The notes under the pieces were generated by a model. The model was not told the origin of the DNA. It saw nothing but the letters and a program-made list of their open reading frames with translations, and did not search any database. From Rhynchopus sp. YZ270_cl-10 (taxonomy: Eukaryota; Euglenozoa; Diplonemea; Diplonemida; Diplonemidae): a stretch of 64,000 nt of DNA. Every line of letters begins with the position of its first letter. Positions within the stretch are counted from its first letter, which is position 1. Shown here in pieces: positions 19,235 to 31,126 of this stretch. Both the position numbers and the translations under genes were made by a program. The stretch is from NCBI GenBank assembly GCA_964035575.1, contig OZ037895.1:806001-870000 (forward strand), read 5' to 3'.

Positions 19235-20599
19235 ATGATGCACCTCTCCCCTGTTCCTTCGATGAACTCCACTATTGCCACTTCGAGATCTGCTACGTCG
19301 ACCCCTGAGGCCACGCCGCTGTGCGTGCCGCTTGGCTCTGTTGAGATGCGCGCGTACTCTGACCTGAGCAATGCAACCATCAAGGTGAAGGACCCCATGG
19401 CGAAAGGGCACGTTGTGTACGACGTTGCTGTGGAGTCGATCACCCCGACCCATGGGCTGACGGAAGCGCTTGCCGCAAGGAGGAATGCATCATGCGCTGC
19501 GTCTGCGACAGGGTCGTCCCATTCTGGTAACTCCTCCGAGCCGCCAAGGCAAAGCACCTTTTCGGTGCACCGCTCCTGTGTGTGCAGGCTGTTTCTTGAG
19601 GGACGTTGTGGACAGGCAAGGAAATGTAAGTCTCTTCACGTCAGCCCAGCGCTCATCAGCAAGCTTCGCACCGAGCGCAACGTTGAGTTTGACGAGACCT
19701 TCCTGAGTGAGGTCACCGTGCAGTTCTCCACCACCTCCCCGCCTTTTGCCATTAAATACACCGCAGCGCATAAGACGGCTGGGCTGGACGACTACAAACG
19801 CCAATCCAAGACAGACAGGGCTCAGAGAGCGCTTCTTTGCCCAGCATACAACCCTGTCTCTGAGCTTGCACAGCCCAAGGGGTCCACCTTTACCACCGGA
19901 CACTGCTCCAGCGGTGCTGCATGCAAATACATCCATGCGCAGGCAGGAGAGCTCCGCAACCTCCTCGACGACAAGCAGCACACCCCATGCTGCGCTACGC
20001 ACGGCGACATTGCAAACTCCCACCCCTCCTTCCAGGTGTCCGCCAACGACTCTGTCATCGAAGTGTCTTGGGAACAGATTGCGCCCACCAAAGGTCTGCA
20101 CTCTAGAGTCCACCGCCCAGGAGGCTTTCAGATCGGCCTCGACGCAGTCTGTGAGATCCACATGCGCAGCAGATGCAAGTTCGGGAGGTGCTGTCAGAAG
20201 CTTCATTTTTGCCGTGATTTGTACAAGAAGATCTTCCCTGAGGGCGCTGTGAAGGGGGCGGCGAAGAAGACTGCAGGGAAGAAGGGTGCGCGTGTGGCGG
20301 CAGCGCGGGGTGAGATGGGGGTCAAGCCTCTGCAGGCGTTGACGGTGCGCAACGTGGAGCGTCTTGTGCCACAGTCCCCACATGAGCCCCCGCCGCTGGT
20401 TGAGGACGACATTGCGACCCCACAGTTCGCAACGCCCGCAGCCATCGCCTCGCTTCTGCACCCCTCCAGTGCCTGCCTCAGTGCACCAGGTGCAGGCTTC
20501 ACAGCGATCCAAACCTCACCCATGTACGCATCACCCTACGACCTCTCTCAGCTCCAGGGGTTGATCTCCAACGTTGATTGGGTTCTTGCGAACAACTAA
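19235..20599 (+). CDS. CCCH zinc-finger protein, probable RNA-binding (454 aa)
   Basis: Three zinc fingers. Finger 1 (C117-x7-C125-x5-C131-x3-H135) is CRLFLEGRCGQARKCKSLH. Finger 2 (CSSGAACKYIH) follows a region with LLCPAYNP. Finger 3 (CEIHMRSRCKFGRCCQKLH) is again C-x7-C-x5-C-x3-H. Upstream, residues 49-75 (IKVKDPMAKGHVVYDVAV) form a motif shared with the sister gene at 47712. The C-terminal third is low complexity. CCCH proteins of this kind bind mRNA and affect stability or translation, important where genes are read in long one-way units. The minus strand is also open here, a by-product of codon composition. The first of two adjacent ATGs is used. Confidence 0.9.
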   Translation: MMHLSPVPSMNSTIATSRSATSTPEATPLCVPLGSVEMRAYSDLSNATIKVKDPMAKGHVVYDVAVESITPTHGLTEALAARRNASCAASATGSSHSGNSSEPPRQSTFSVHRSCVCRLFLEGRCGQARKCKSLHVSPALISKLRTERNVEFDETFLSEVTVQFSTTSPPFAIKYTAAHKTAGLDDYKRQSKTDRAQRALLCPAYNPVSELAQPKGSTFTTGHCSSGAACKYIHAQAGELRNLLDDKQHTPCCATHGDIANSHPSFQVSANDSVIEVSWEQIAPTKGLHSRVHRPGGFQIGLDAVCEIHMRSRCKFGRCCQKLHFCRDLYKKIFPEGAVKGAAKKTAGKKGARVAAARGEMGVKPLQALTVRNVERLVPQSPHEPPPLVEDDIATPQFATPAAIASLLHPSSACLSAPGAGFTAIQTSPMYASPYDLSQLQGLISNVDWVLANN

Positions 20600-21079
20600 A
20601 AAAATGCGAGAGTAGTTTGACAAAATACTAAATAGTTCAAATTTTGCGAAGCAAAAAAAAGAAGAAGAAATGAATGTGAACACTGAACACATAAAAACGA
20701 AAAAAAACCAAAACAACAAACGCAAGAAATGGTGAACACTCCAGTCCTTCTGCAATCTGTTGCAAAATTCTGCCCCCCCCCCTCCCCATATATTTGAGGT
20801 GGCTAAGCTTGGGGTCATCTTATAAATTTTTCTTTTTTTCTCTTCTCTTCGGAGTTGGTTCTCTCTAAATTTTTCATGAACATAAAAAATGAGGACAAAA
20901 GAAAACAAAACAAAACATCAACAACAAAAATAAACAAGATAACTTATTGGTTCTCGAAGTGTATAGAGGGGCAAAAATAAACGAAAGCAACAAAAAAGAA
21001 CCCCCCCTACTCGTCCTCGCGTTCGGGTTCTGGTTAATGGAACTATAAAGGGCTGTGTTCTCTTGTGGTACAAAAAAAA

Positions 21080-21150
21080 GTGGAGATTGCACAAACTGTG
21101 ACAACACTACCGAAGCAACTACACTACTCCAAACAGTTTTTCAAAAAAAA
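21080..21150 (+). repeat. Module C, copy 2
   Basis: GTGGAGATTGCACAAACTG, TGTG-ACAA-CACT, ACCGAAGCAACTACACTACTCC, then TTTTTC and an A-run ending AAG. In this copy the apical loop is ACAA rather than GCAA. Confidence 0.6.
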
Positions 21151-21222
21151 AAAGGGACTTTCCAACGCTCAGAAGTGTTCTTTGTTGTTATCCGATGTCT
21201 TTTTTATTACTTTTGTTTACAG

Positions 21223-21275
21223 TGCTCTGCGTCCGCTGATGAACGGTGAGGCGTTTGCACTTTCAATTTCCCCCC
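21223..21275 (+). repeat. Module B, copy 7
   Basis: Directly after TTGTTTACAG: TGCTCTGCGTC, CTG-ATGAA-CGG, TGAGGCGTTTGCACTTTCAA and a CT tract. Almost identical to the copy at 11001. Confidence 0.6.
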
Positions 21276-22376
21276 CTTTTTTTTTCTTCTTTTTCCAATC
21301 TCCCAATCTCCCCCCCCCCAAGGTGTGTACCCAATACCCCTCAGTAGTACAAGAGTTATTATTTCTTCCCTCTCCCCATCCCCCCCTATTTTTCTGACTG
21401 CCTCTTTTTATTTTTGTGCAACCCACTTTATTTAGTGGTATTTTTTTTTTCTTTGTGTCTGTGGCTTGTCCACGTTTTTTTGACGCCCTTTTATTTTCCT
21501 TTTTTTTTCGATCCAACTTTTGTTCAATTGTTCAATTTTTCTGTCTTTAAAAGATGTCTGCCACATCTTTTCCTTTTGGGTGTTCTTTGTTTTTCCCTTT
21601 CTTTCTTCCTAGACATGAAATATTATCAACCCCAAAAAAAAAAAAAAATCAAAAAAAATTAAAATCGTGGGATTTCTCCCCCCCAAAAAAAACGATTTTC
21701 ATTTTATCATCTGATGGTTTTCATTGTTAGAGTTTTTTTTTGTTTTCTTCCCATTCTGTTCAAACTATTCTGAAGATTCCCATTCCCTCCAGGTTTTGGA
21801 CCCAAAGTGCCCTTTTGTTTTAAATAAAATGAAATCGATTTCTTTTACTTATTACCATAAAAGCCCCGCCTATTTTGCTTGAGGTGTGTGTGTGAGCCTA
21901 TGAGGTCCATTCATTGTTCAAGTTCTTTTTTTCCTCTTTTTTTCTCTTTTTTTCTCTCTTTTTCACTCTCCCTATTTTTCCTCTTTTGTTTTGTTGTCAA
22001 AAAAGAGTAATCGTAAATCAAAAAAAGCAAAAAAAGAGAGACCTAAACAACAGAAGAGACAACACTGGGTCAGGGGTCTTGCGTAATGACACAGAGACCT
22101 AGAAATGCATCACAATGTTTAAGTTTTGGTCAAAAAGAGTTCTTCTAAGCACGACCCCCCCCTCTTCCCTTCAACGCCTTTCGTAGTGCGTAAAAAAGCC
22201 GATCTGTCTTCCACTCTTTTTCTGTCCCTCCTCCATTTTGAAGGCTACACTAAACAGATTATCTGGAAAAAAAAAACCCCCCCTAAAAAAAAGGTTGAAA
22301 ACAAAAAGCCCATATCAGGCAATATTGAGTACAGGCTGCCTTGATTGGAGATTGTCAACAACATCTTCAAAAAAAA

Positions 22377-22870
22377 CACGGGTCAGGAAAGATCTTTTGT
22401 CTTTTTTTGTCTTTTTTCGAGAGAAAAAAAAAAAAAATCAAGATTTTCAGGATTTTTGTCTTTTTTTTTCAGGATCTCTCGAGATCTTTGAGATCTTTGA
22501 AAAATCCTGAAAAAAAAAGGAAAAAAAGGAAAAAAAGAGAAAAAAAGATGAAAAAGATCTTGAAAATCTTTTTTTTTCTCAAAAAAAAGATAAAAAAGAT
22601 TTTTGGGATTTTGAAAAATCTTTTTGGGAAAAAAAAAAAAAAAGATTTTGAAAATCTTTTTTTTTTTTTTTCAAAGATTTCTCAAGATCTCGAGATTTTT
22701 CATGAAATTTCATGGATTTTTCCAGGATTTTTCAGGATTTTTCCAGGATTTTCAAATCTTTTCTCTTTTTTTTTTTCTCCCAAAAATCTTTTTTTTTTTT
22801 TTTTTTTCGGGAGAAGAGGATTTTTTTTCTCGAAAAAAAAAAAAAAAAAAAAGATCTTTCCCGACCCGTG
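22377..22870 (+). mobile_element. Palindromic A/T-rich element (CACGGGTC ends), copy 1
   Basis: It starts CACGGGTCAGGAAAGATC and ends GATCTTTCCCGACCCGTG. Between are runs of A and T broken by AAGATC, TCTCGAGA, GGATTTTTCAGGATTTTTC and TTTCATGAAATTTCATGG, so the element can fold at many points. About 494 bp. Long Lys/Phe-rich ORFs here are compositional artefacts. Other copies lie at 27649, 38543-39646 (rearranged), 51809 and 52442 (inverted). Confidence 0.8.
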
Positions 22871-24168
22871 AAAAAAAAAAAAATCAAAAAAAAAAAAAAA
22901 TCTTCAGACCGTTTTTTTTCGGGTAGGGGAAAGAAAAGAATGAGCGCTTCTCAAGGTGATTATTCTTGTTTCCGAAAAATCCTACCTTTTTTTCTGATTT
23001 TTTATTATTAGGCCCAGGCGAGATAGGTTTGGGTCAAAGGAGAGTTTTTTTTTCAAAACGAGGTTTCGTGGAGTTCCTGTATTCCGCAGATGATTTGCGC
23101 CTTCATTTTTTGCTTCTTTTTTCTTTTTTCTTTTCAAACGATGATTCTGTGTATGAAGTGCATATTCTCATCTCAATTTTGCACCCCCCCTCCTTCTTTT
23201 TGCCTTTCTTCAGAAAAAAAAACAAACTATTTTGTGGACCAGTACGCCCGGATAGTTTGTACCGGCGCAAAGAAGAAAAAAAAAAATGAAAGTGGGAGAA
23301 CAAAGGTGGTAACGTACTGACCTAATTCTTTTTTTTTTTTTAAAGTTGTATTGTGGATCACCTCCTCTCTGGGTCCTACACTTAACTACAACTAAGCTGT
23401 CAAAACGGGAAAAAAAAAAAAACAAAAATGAATTGTAAAGTACGACCCATAAGGGTATCTGCACCTTCCGAGGTCTGTTCTTTAAATTCTTGAATAGGGG
23501 TTGAGAACAAAAAGAGCTTTCTCTCGGGGGTCGGAGCCCCTCTTTACCCGACTCTCCGAGCAAAACCTTTCAGAAATTAAAAATAAATCCTTCCCGCGAA
23601 TTTTGTCTGACCAAATTATTCCGAGTAAAACAAAAAAATCGTGGATTTTTTTTGTATGTGTGGTTCTTTTTTCTGGCTGATTTCCCCCCCCCCCCCCTTT
23701 CCCCCCCCTTTTGACGTTGTGAAGAGATTTTTTTTTTTGTTCCTTTCAAAAGCGAAAAAAATGTGTTTTCTGTACGCCAGGTGTTGGTAACAATCCTGAA
23801 GAAAATAGAAGAAGAAAAAAGCAGTGTGGGAAAAATCAAAAAAAAGGGTCTCAAAAAGGGCCTTTTTTTTTTTTGTTGCATAACGCGGGTAACTGGTTGT
23901 ATTCTAAAAACGACTCATTCCCCCTCCCACCCCCCTTTTTTTTGACGTATTTATTGACAAAATTGGCGGAGGTGATAACACTAAAAGCTTTGCTAGGAAG
24001 AAGAGAGAAAAAAAAAATCTCTGATTTAGGACGATTTACGTCTTATTACATAGCCCTTCGCGCGTTTTATTTAGTTTGTGCTTTTTTCATCCGATGGATT
24101 GGCACAAAATGGGCCAAGTAGAGGGATGTGATTTGCATCAGCTATTCATTTTTAGTACTTCTTCTTAC
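22871..24168. other. Noncoding stretch, no gene recognised
   Basis: Homopolymer-rich. A weak B-like motif (CCTGTATTCCGCAGATGATT) near 23075 is followed by a T-rich tract. No confident exon. Confidence 0.45.
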
Positions 24169-24170
24169 TC

Positions 24171-24574
<404 letters not shown>

Positions 24575-24699
24575 AAAACAAAAGAAGAACCCCTTCATCT
24601 GGGGAGAGTGGGACCTGATTGCACGCTGAGGGAGGGAGAAGGAATAAATCATGTGCAATGAAACAACCTACTCCCCCTTTCTTTATCCAAAAAAAAACC

Positions 24700-25965
24700 C
24701 CCCCCACACTAAGTATTTGGTTCATTTTTGCTAACCAACACGAATTTTTGCGAAAAAAAGCAGGCACTCCGCTAGGTACTAAAGTTCTGTTGATTGTCAA
24801 CAGAACTTTTTGAAAATGGGGAAAAAAAGAAAAAAAAAAAAAGTTCTGCTAAGTGGTTCAGACCCGTTCTACCTGTCAAAAAAGCTCAGGAGAAGAAGAT
24901 ATGGAGAGGTGAGTCCTCAAACGTCCCAAAAAAGTCAAAATCGGGCGTTGGTAAAAAAAAAAGTTGCGTACCGTGCGCAGAGCTCGCGCTAAAGTCCATC
25001 CCTCATCCCGGGATTTTTGGGGGTTTTGGTAGGAACGTTTTTTTTTTGCAGTACGGGGATTTCATTAAGAAACCAGAAGTTCTAATATTGTTGAGTAAGA
25101 CCACCACATAGTGGACTTGCATATACATGTGACCCCGCCGTGGAACGCAATTGGCTCGGAAAGTCAAAAGAAAGAGGAGAAAAAAGAAAAGGAAAAAAAA
25201 AAAAAAAAAGTTGGGTACCGTGCGCCTGCGGCGCTGCCTGTTCCCTACCAGTTTCTACAGGCAAACACTTGCCCCCTTTACCTTACACTGACGGGTTTTG
25301 ACCAAAACCAAGAACTTGTCCATTTCGGCAAATTGACCCCACCACAGAACGGACGAATTCCGGAAATGCAAATGCCGGTGTTTTCGCGCATTTTCATGTT
25401 GCAAGACGTCAGGATCAGGGAGAGAAAATCTGGTTGTGGGATTTACATTGGCCCTCTTTACCCACATGGATTTTGACCAAAACCAAAAAATTGGCCATTT
25501 CGGCAAAGTGACCCCACCACAGCGCGGACGGATTCCGGAAATTCCAATCGCGGTATGTTTTGGGGCTGAAAACCCACTGATTTTCAGGAGAAAAATTGCT
25601 TCCAAATCTCGGAATTTTCCGAATTTTCCTGAAAATGACCCTTGTTTACGAGTATGGGTTCATATTTTGCGAAAATTTAAGTCACTAAAATTTTGTCCAT
25701 TTTTCCGTATATACCCCACCACAAGCCGGGATTGGCCCGGAAATGCCACAAAACGGGGTTTCCGGGCCTCCCCAGCTAACCTTTTCAAGGAACGTTTTTC
25801 CGTACCCGAAATCCATTTTTTCCCCATTTTTTCCCATAATTAGCGCGACCACTGACCGTGCGCCTGCGGCGCAAGCATGTACCCCACCAACGTGGACCAT
25901 CAACAGAATATTTTCAAAATCGGAAATCCTAGCGGAGAGCCTGGAAAAAAAGGCAAAAAAAAAAA
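24700..25965. repeat. Composite dispersed repeat (CTGCGGCGC family)
   Basis: Contains the palindrome AAAGTTCTGTTGATTGTCAA with complement (24778-24810), GTACCGTGCGCCTGCGGCGC motifs (25215, 25855; a variant at 24966), CATGTGACCCCGCCGTGG (25125) and three CCCCACCACA-x-CGGATT units with GGAAATGC (25330-25760). An inverted copy of 24760-25000 joined to 25870-25960 lies at 58282-58590, showing the block has moved. Confidence 0.6.
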
Positions 25966-27648
25966 ATAAAAAAAAATCAATTATTTCCGAAAAAAAAATC
26001 GGATGGCTACCTGGTTATTTTGTGGGGGTTTTTTTCTTAAGATGACTATAAGCAATGAGAGATTCTTAGATTCGTCTTTATTTAAAAAAGGTTTTTTTTT
26101 TGAAGCAGCACAACACTTTTCATGGTATGTCCTGCTTAAGTTAAGGAAATAAATTTTGATTGAGTGATTGTCGAGAATCACATTTATCTTTCAATTTTGT
26201 TTCCCCTCTGTTTTTTTTTTCCCACACTTATTTACCATGGTAGTCATCTGTGAGATGAGATGATTCCAACAAAGAAAAATGGCATTATTTTTTGAAAAAT
26301 ATAATAGAAAAAAACACCTCTCAGAGAAAAAGTTTTGAATGAAAAAGGACAAAAAAAAAAGGGGGTGAAAGGGGTGTGTGTGATATTCCATTTTATTTTA
26401 TTTTATGCCTTGATCTCTGTATGTCTTCATCTCTCCAAAAAAAAAATCTAAAAAAAATCTTCTTCTTCTTCTCCCCATCTTCTCTTTTCCCGCCCCTCCC
26501 TTTCAGGTTTCTTTTGTGTTTTATTGATGAGACATTTTTTCCCCCCTTCCCCCCTTTCTATTTGTCGTTTCCATTTTTTTTTCGCTGTCCTCCATGTTAC
26601 CTCAGGCTGTACCCAATACTGTCTAAAGGTTTCGTTTTTAAACAATAACAATAAATAAAGTGTCGTTTTGTGGAGCCTCGAGGTGTCTACACTAATACAG
26701 CCAAGTTAAATGAAAGGGAAAAAAAAAAAAAAATGAAATTGTCAAGGATTGAAAAAGGAAATATTACTAGGCATAAAACAGTATTCATTGAATATCCCTA
26801 TTTTTCCCTTTTTCCTTTTCAATTTTTTTTTTTTTTTCGCTTTCTTTTTTTTGCTTACCCGCTCCATTGCCACGAACTTTCGGGGGGGGTTTTTTTTTGT
26901 TCTTGAAATTAAATTTCTTCTATTCCAGAAATCATGAAGAATTTTTTCCAAAAAAAAAACAATCCTCCTTTTTTTCTTTTTTGCACTTCTGCATCCATCC
27001 TTCAAAGTTATGCTTTTAAAAAAAAGGGTGTTTGGAAAACAGGACTCTGAATCCTTGATTTGTCTTTAGATGTTATTGCAACTGTCTCGCAATGATGGTT
27101 GTCTTTTTATTACTAAATATGTCATATCTTCATTTTTTTTTGAATTGACTTTTTTTTTTTGTGACACCCTCAACTCCATTTGGAAGAAAAGAGAATGAGA
27201 TTTACAAAAAAAATTGAGATCAGCCAGTCTGATCTGAGAATAACTTCAAAATTATTCAAAAAAAAAAAAAAAAACCTCGTTAGGTGATATGAAGAATGTT
27301 CTTTTTCGAAACAAAGTGATATATTGACAGTACTGTTAATTGTTTCACCTTTTTTTGCTTTTAAAAACTTCATCTTCACATTTTTTTCATTGATCTTCGA
27401 ACAACTTTATTTTTTCAAGATGACTAAAGCACTTTGCAGCTTAGAATCAACTTAGAAAAAAAAATTATCCTTTCCTTCATTCGCATACTACCAATTTTCT
27501 TTTGGTGCAATATATTTTCTACTAAAACGAATTCACTTCTTGAGGGGAGTGGGATTGCGAAAAAGAAGAAATAATAAAAAAAAAGATTTCTTTGAAAACC
27601 AATTCTGAATATCTCTTTTTCAGGGAGTGAATATCGATCTCAAAAAAA
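25966..27648. other. Noncoding stretch with modules A and D
   Basis: Diverged A copies at 26041-26083 (GATGACTATAAGCAATGAG) and 27419-27452 (GATGACTAAAGCACTTTGC), and module D at 26668-26712 (CTACACTAATACAGCCAAG). No ORF with coding character. Confidence 0.45.
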
Positions 27649-28139
27649 CACGGGTCAGGAAAGATCTTTTGTCTTTTTTTGTCTTTTTTCGAGAGAAAAA
27701 AAAAAAATCAAGATTTTCAGGATTTTTGTCTTTTTTTTTTCAGGATCTCTCGAGATCTTTGAGATCTTTGAAAAATCCTGAAAAAAAAAGGAAAAAAAGG
27801 AAAAAAAGAGAAAAAAAGATGAAAAAGATCTTGAAAATCTTTTTTTTCTCAAAAAAAAGATAAAAAAGATTTTTGGGATTTTGAAAAATCTTTTTGGGAA
27901 AAAAAAAAAAAAAGATTTTGAAAATCTTTTTTTTTTTTTCAAAGATTTCTCAAGATCTCGAGATTTTTCATGAAATTTCATGGATTTTTCCAGGATTTTT
28001 CAGGATTTTTCCAGGATTTTCAAATCTTTTCTCTTTTTTTTTTTCTCCCAAAAATCTTTTTTTTTTTTTTTTTTCGGGAGAAGAGGATTTTTTTTTCTCG
28101 AAAAAAAAAAAAAAAAAAAAAGATCTTTCCCGACCCGTG
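27649..28139 (+). mobile_element. Palindromic A/T-rich element, copy 2
   Basis: CACGGGTCAGGAAAGATC to GATCTTTCCCGACCCGTG, about 491 bp, almost the same as copy 1 apart from run lengths. Flanked by A-runs. Confidence 0.8.
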
Positions 28140-28171
<32 letters not shown>

Positions 28172-28361
28172 AGCTAAAAAAAACAATGTGCGATCAATTC
28201 GTTTACTTGGATGTGACGCAGCTGATACAGACGTTTTTCTTTAGTTTTCTTTTCAAAAGAAAAAAAAAAAGTAAAGCGTATACGAAAAATAATTCCGAAC
28301 ACAATATTGCTAGTATTTTTTTTTGTTAGATGTGCTGAGCCTTTCTCTCTTTCCGTTCTAG

Positions 28362-28420
28362 AAAGTGAGACACCCCGGTTCGTCTTACGAGGTGATGATG
28401 CAGGCGATTCGGGGCTTAAG
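28362..28420 (+). CDS. Candidate exon (SETPRFVLRGDDAGDSGLK)
   Basis: A CT tract ending GTTCTAG precedes 59 nt open in the frame SETPRFVLRGDDAGDSGLK, followed by GTTCAC. A second frame (KVRHPGSSYEVMMQAIRGL) is also open, so frame and border are uncertain. Parent gene unknown. Confidence 0.28.
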
Positions 28421-29978
28421 GTTCACCTTGCAATCAAAAAAAAAAAAAAACCTTGTTTACTATTTCTTCTTTTTTTTCTCGCGATCAATACAAAACAAAA
28501 AAAACGATGGGAAAAAAAAAAAAAAAAAAAAAAAAAAGAGCAACACCTTTGTCATGAAATAAAGCCGTTCCTACGTTAATTCCTGTATTTTTTTTTTTTT
28601 TCTCTTCCATGTTTTGTAAAATTCTTTGTGCAAAAGGTTTTTCCACACAGAGTTTTCCTCCCCCACCCTAAAAGAGGGAGGGGGAACTTTTCTTTGCTAT
28701 ATTGTGTATTTCATATTGACTTTTTTTTGACTAGTATTTGGGAAAGGTGCGACTGAACATGTTTAGTTTCATCTTTTACCAAAAATTTATTTATTTTTCC
28801 CCTAAAAAACTCCGAATTTTTTTTTGCATTTTTTGTCCATCAATTTCCACAAAAAAAAACTGTAACGAATTTTCCCAAGCATTTAGAAAAAATAAAAAGT
28901 TTTCTATGAAGAGCATGTTGCCATACGGAGATTACCAAAAAAAAAAAAGCAAACAAAACCACTGTATCAGAAGTCGATGCAGTGTAGGCTTATATCTCTT
29001 GAGGTACCATAATCCCCCCCTATCTCTCTCTCTCTCTCTCACTCTCACTCGCCCCAGCATGTTGCTTTTACTTTTTTACTTTTTGCATTTTTTTTTTTTT
29101 TTTGATGAAACCGAACCGCCAGTTTAGAAGAAAACCAAAAAAATAATAAAGGTTGGAAACGATACTCATCATATTCGAGCTTTCTTCCAAAAAAACGAAT
29201 TCACGAGGTTTGGTTTCATCGTCCTTTTTTGATTTTTTTTTTTTGCTGTTATTTGCATTCGCGTACGCGGCTGCATTTTTTTTCCAAAAATTTTTTTTGG
29301 ACCGCCCAAAGAAGGCGAGAGCCAAAAGAAAAAAGAGTTGTACCGTGTTCATGATCTTCCCACATTCTTTTTTTTTGGCGTCTTTTTATTTTTCTCAAAA
29401 TTGCCGTTTTTTTCCCCCTTTCCCCCATCCTTTGAATCTACATAAAAATCGACTCAGCCACAACAAAAAAAAAAGAAGAAGAAATGGCAGTCTCTCATAC
29501 ATTATCTCGCGCCCCTACCCATCCCACTCTGGGGAAAACTGCGTTTTAGCACAAAAAAACAAAACAAAAAATGCATCCCATCCCTTTTTTTGGTGTTCAC
29601 AAAAACCCACCGTATAACCTCCCCATAAACTTTCCCATATCTCCAGCTTTGTTATGAGCACGATTTTTGGTGTTAGCGAAACCCACTAAACTTCCACCCC
29701 CCTTCTGGAGCACAAAGCGCTTTCAAAAAAAACATTTTTTTAAATCCCCCTTGGAACACCATTTTTAGGGTACAGCAGCAGTCATTGAACCAAAAGGACA
29801 CTGCTCACGTGAGGGCTTTTGTATTTCATGTCAACTTTAATATTTCGCAGAAAATTAGCTTTTCCAACAACCTTTCTCCCCCCCTTTTTCCCCCCATCAA
29901 TTTCCCACATTTCACGCAGAAAAGGTACCTTTCTTTGTTCTTTCGAATTTCTTTCGAATTTCTTTCCCAAAAGACAAA
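28421..29978. other. Noncoding stretch upstream of the dolichyl-diphosphatase gene
   Basis: A, T and C runs; a GGTGTT...AACACC inverted-repeat pair flanked by ATTTTT at about 29647-29768; an E-type module at 29783-29830 (GGACACTGCTCACGTGAGGG). The last 100 nt are pyrimidine-rich and end TTTCCCAAAAG just before the gene. Confidence 0.45.
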
Positions 29979-30554
29979 ATGTCTGTTATGTTCTCAGGAC
30001 AGAAGGCCTTTTCGCCGACATATCTCTTATACGAAGAAGGTGACGTCCTTGGTCAACTTGCCTGCATTGCGAGTCTTTTGCCTTATATGTCTGCCATCTT
30101 TTTGGGCGCCTATTTCGTTGCTCTTCGTGGCCGTGAAGTGCTGGATGCTGGGGTGTGCATACTGTGCAGCGACGTCGTGAACATTGTCCTAAAGAATATA
30201 ATTCGCGAGCCGAGACCGAGTTTGGGAGGGGCTGTGAGGGAGGACTTTGGGATGCCGTCGAGACATGCTCAGTGGATGGCGTGTATCTGCGTGCTGGCGA
30301 TTTTATACAAACCTAAGGCACGTCAAACCCCATTGTTTCCGTTGCTCATGTGGGTGTTGGTTTTGTCTGTTGCAACTGCGCGGGTATACCTAGGGTACCA
30401 TACAGTACAACAAGTAGGTGTAGGCTGTGTGGTAGGATGCCTCTTCGCCGTGTATTGGCATAATGTAATGCGAAAGGTTCTCACCAAGCTTGGCATTTCC
30501 CCATTCCTCCATACTACAGCGAATGCGGTTCTTAATTGTGTGGTGACGAAGTGA
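29979..30554 (+). CDS. Dolichyl-diphosphatase (PAP2 family, DOLPP1-like, 191 aa)
   Basis: Expected to hydrolyse dolichyl diphosphate to dolichyl phosphate on the lumenal face of the ER, recycling the lipid carrier for N-glycosylation. The PAP2 motifs are in order: KNIIREPRP (K-x6-R-P), GMPSRHAQ (P-S-x-H) and ARVYLGYHTVQQV (R-x5-H). Helices include LACIASLLPYMSAIFLGAYF, MWVLVLSVATARVYL and VGVGCVVGCLFAVYW, giving about four membrane spans. GMPS-H-Q and ARVYL-YHT are characteristic of DOLPP1 rather than other PAP2 enzymes. Length is slightly short for the family but all catalytic motifs are present. The start ATG lies 5 nt after CCCAAAAG. Confidence 0.92.
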   Translation: MSVMFSGQKAFSPTYLLYEEGDVLGQLACIASLLPYMSAIFLGAYFVALRGREVLDAGVCILCSDVVNIVLKNIIREPRPSLGGAVREDFGMPSRHAQWMACICVLAILYKPKARQTPLFPLLMWVLVLSVATARVYLGYHTVQQVGVGCVVGCLFAVYWHNVMRKVLTKLGISPFLHTTANAVLNCVVTK

Positions 30555-31126
30555 AAGGGAAGGGGGAAAAATTGGAGGGGAAAAAGGCATGATGGTAAAA
30601 ATTACACATAATTTTTTGCCATGTAGAATTATCACTGTGATATTTTACCCATTTTTTTCTCCAAATTACAGTGGTTTGTCGGGAGGGAGGGGGTTTTTTT
30701 TGTGTAGCGGGGTATGCACAAGGGGGTTCATCTTTCAAGCTTTTCTATTTTTTTTGGTACCTTTATTCATCTCATAAGGTCGCTTGAGTATCCATTTATC
30801 TCTGCAATTTTTGCATTTTTTTATTGAATATCGCGTCTAGTTGCGGTCTTCATTGATCCCAGAGAGCCAAGACATCCACCGATAAGTGCAGTTGTTGTCG
30901 TCTGCAGTAGACAGCGCAGTTTTACTAGGATAGGGCTCATTCGGCAAGGGTTTGTCGTTTTTTTTTTTTTTTTGTTCAATTCGCATTCATGCAATTCATA
31001 CTGTAGAAAAGAAGAAAAAATAACAGAAAATTTACCAAGTTTCTTTATTTTGGTTCCTGCGTCCATGACTTTCAACTTCTCCCTTCTATTTTAACACCCC
31101 CTCCCCCAGCAAATAGAATACACAAG

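Larger units (their letters stand above)
20600..22376. other. Homopolymer-rich noncoding stretch with module copies
   Basis: Contains a short A-type module at 20798-20828 (GGTGGCTAAGCTTGGGGTCA), module C copy 2, module B copy 7 and many A, T and C runs. No long ORF. Confidence 0.5.

Noticed and set aside
19490-20512. 340-aa minus-strand ORF opposite the first CCCH gene (and similar ones opposite the second)
   Set aside because: A shadow of the GC-richer + strand gene; it lacks domain signals while the + frame has three zinc fingers.
22341-22871. Long Lys/Phe-rich ORFs in the palindromic A/T-rich elements (also 27627-28244, 39005-40009, 51558-52025, 52404-52991)
   Set aside because: They come from A and T runs read in a frame free of stops, occur in all copies and on both strands, and have no protein-like composition.
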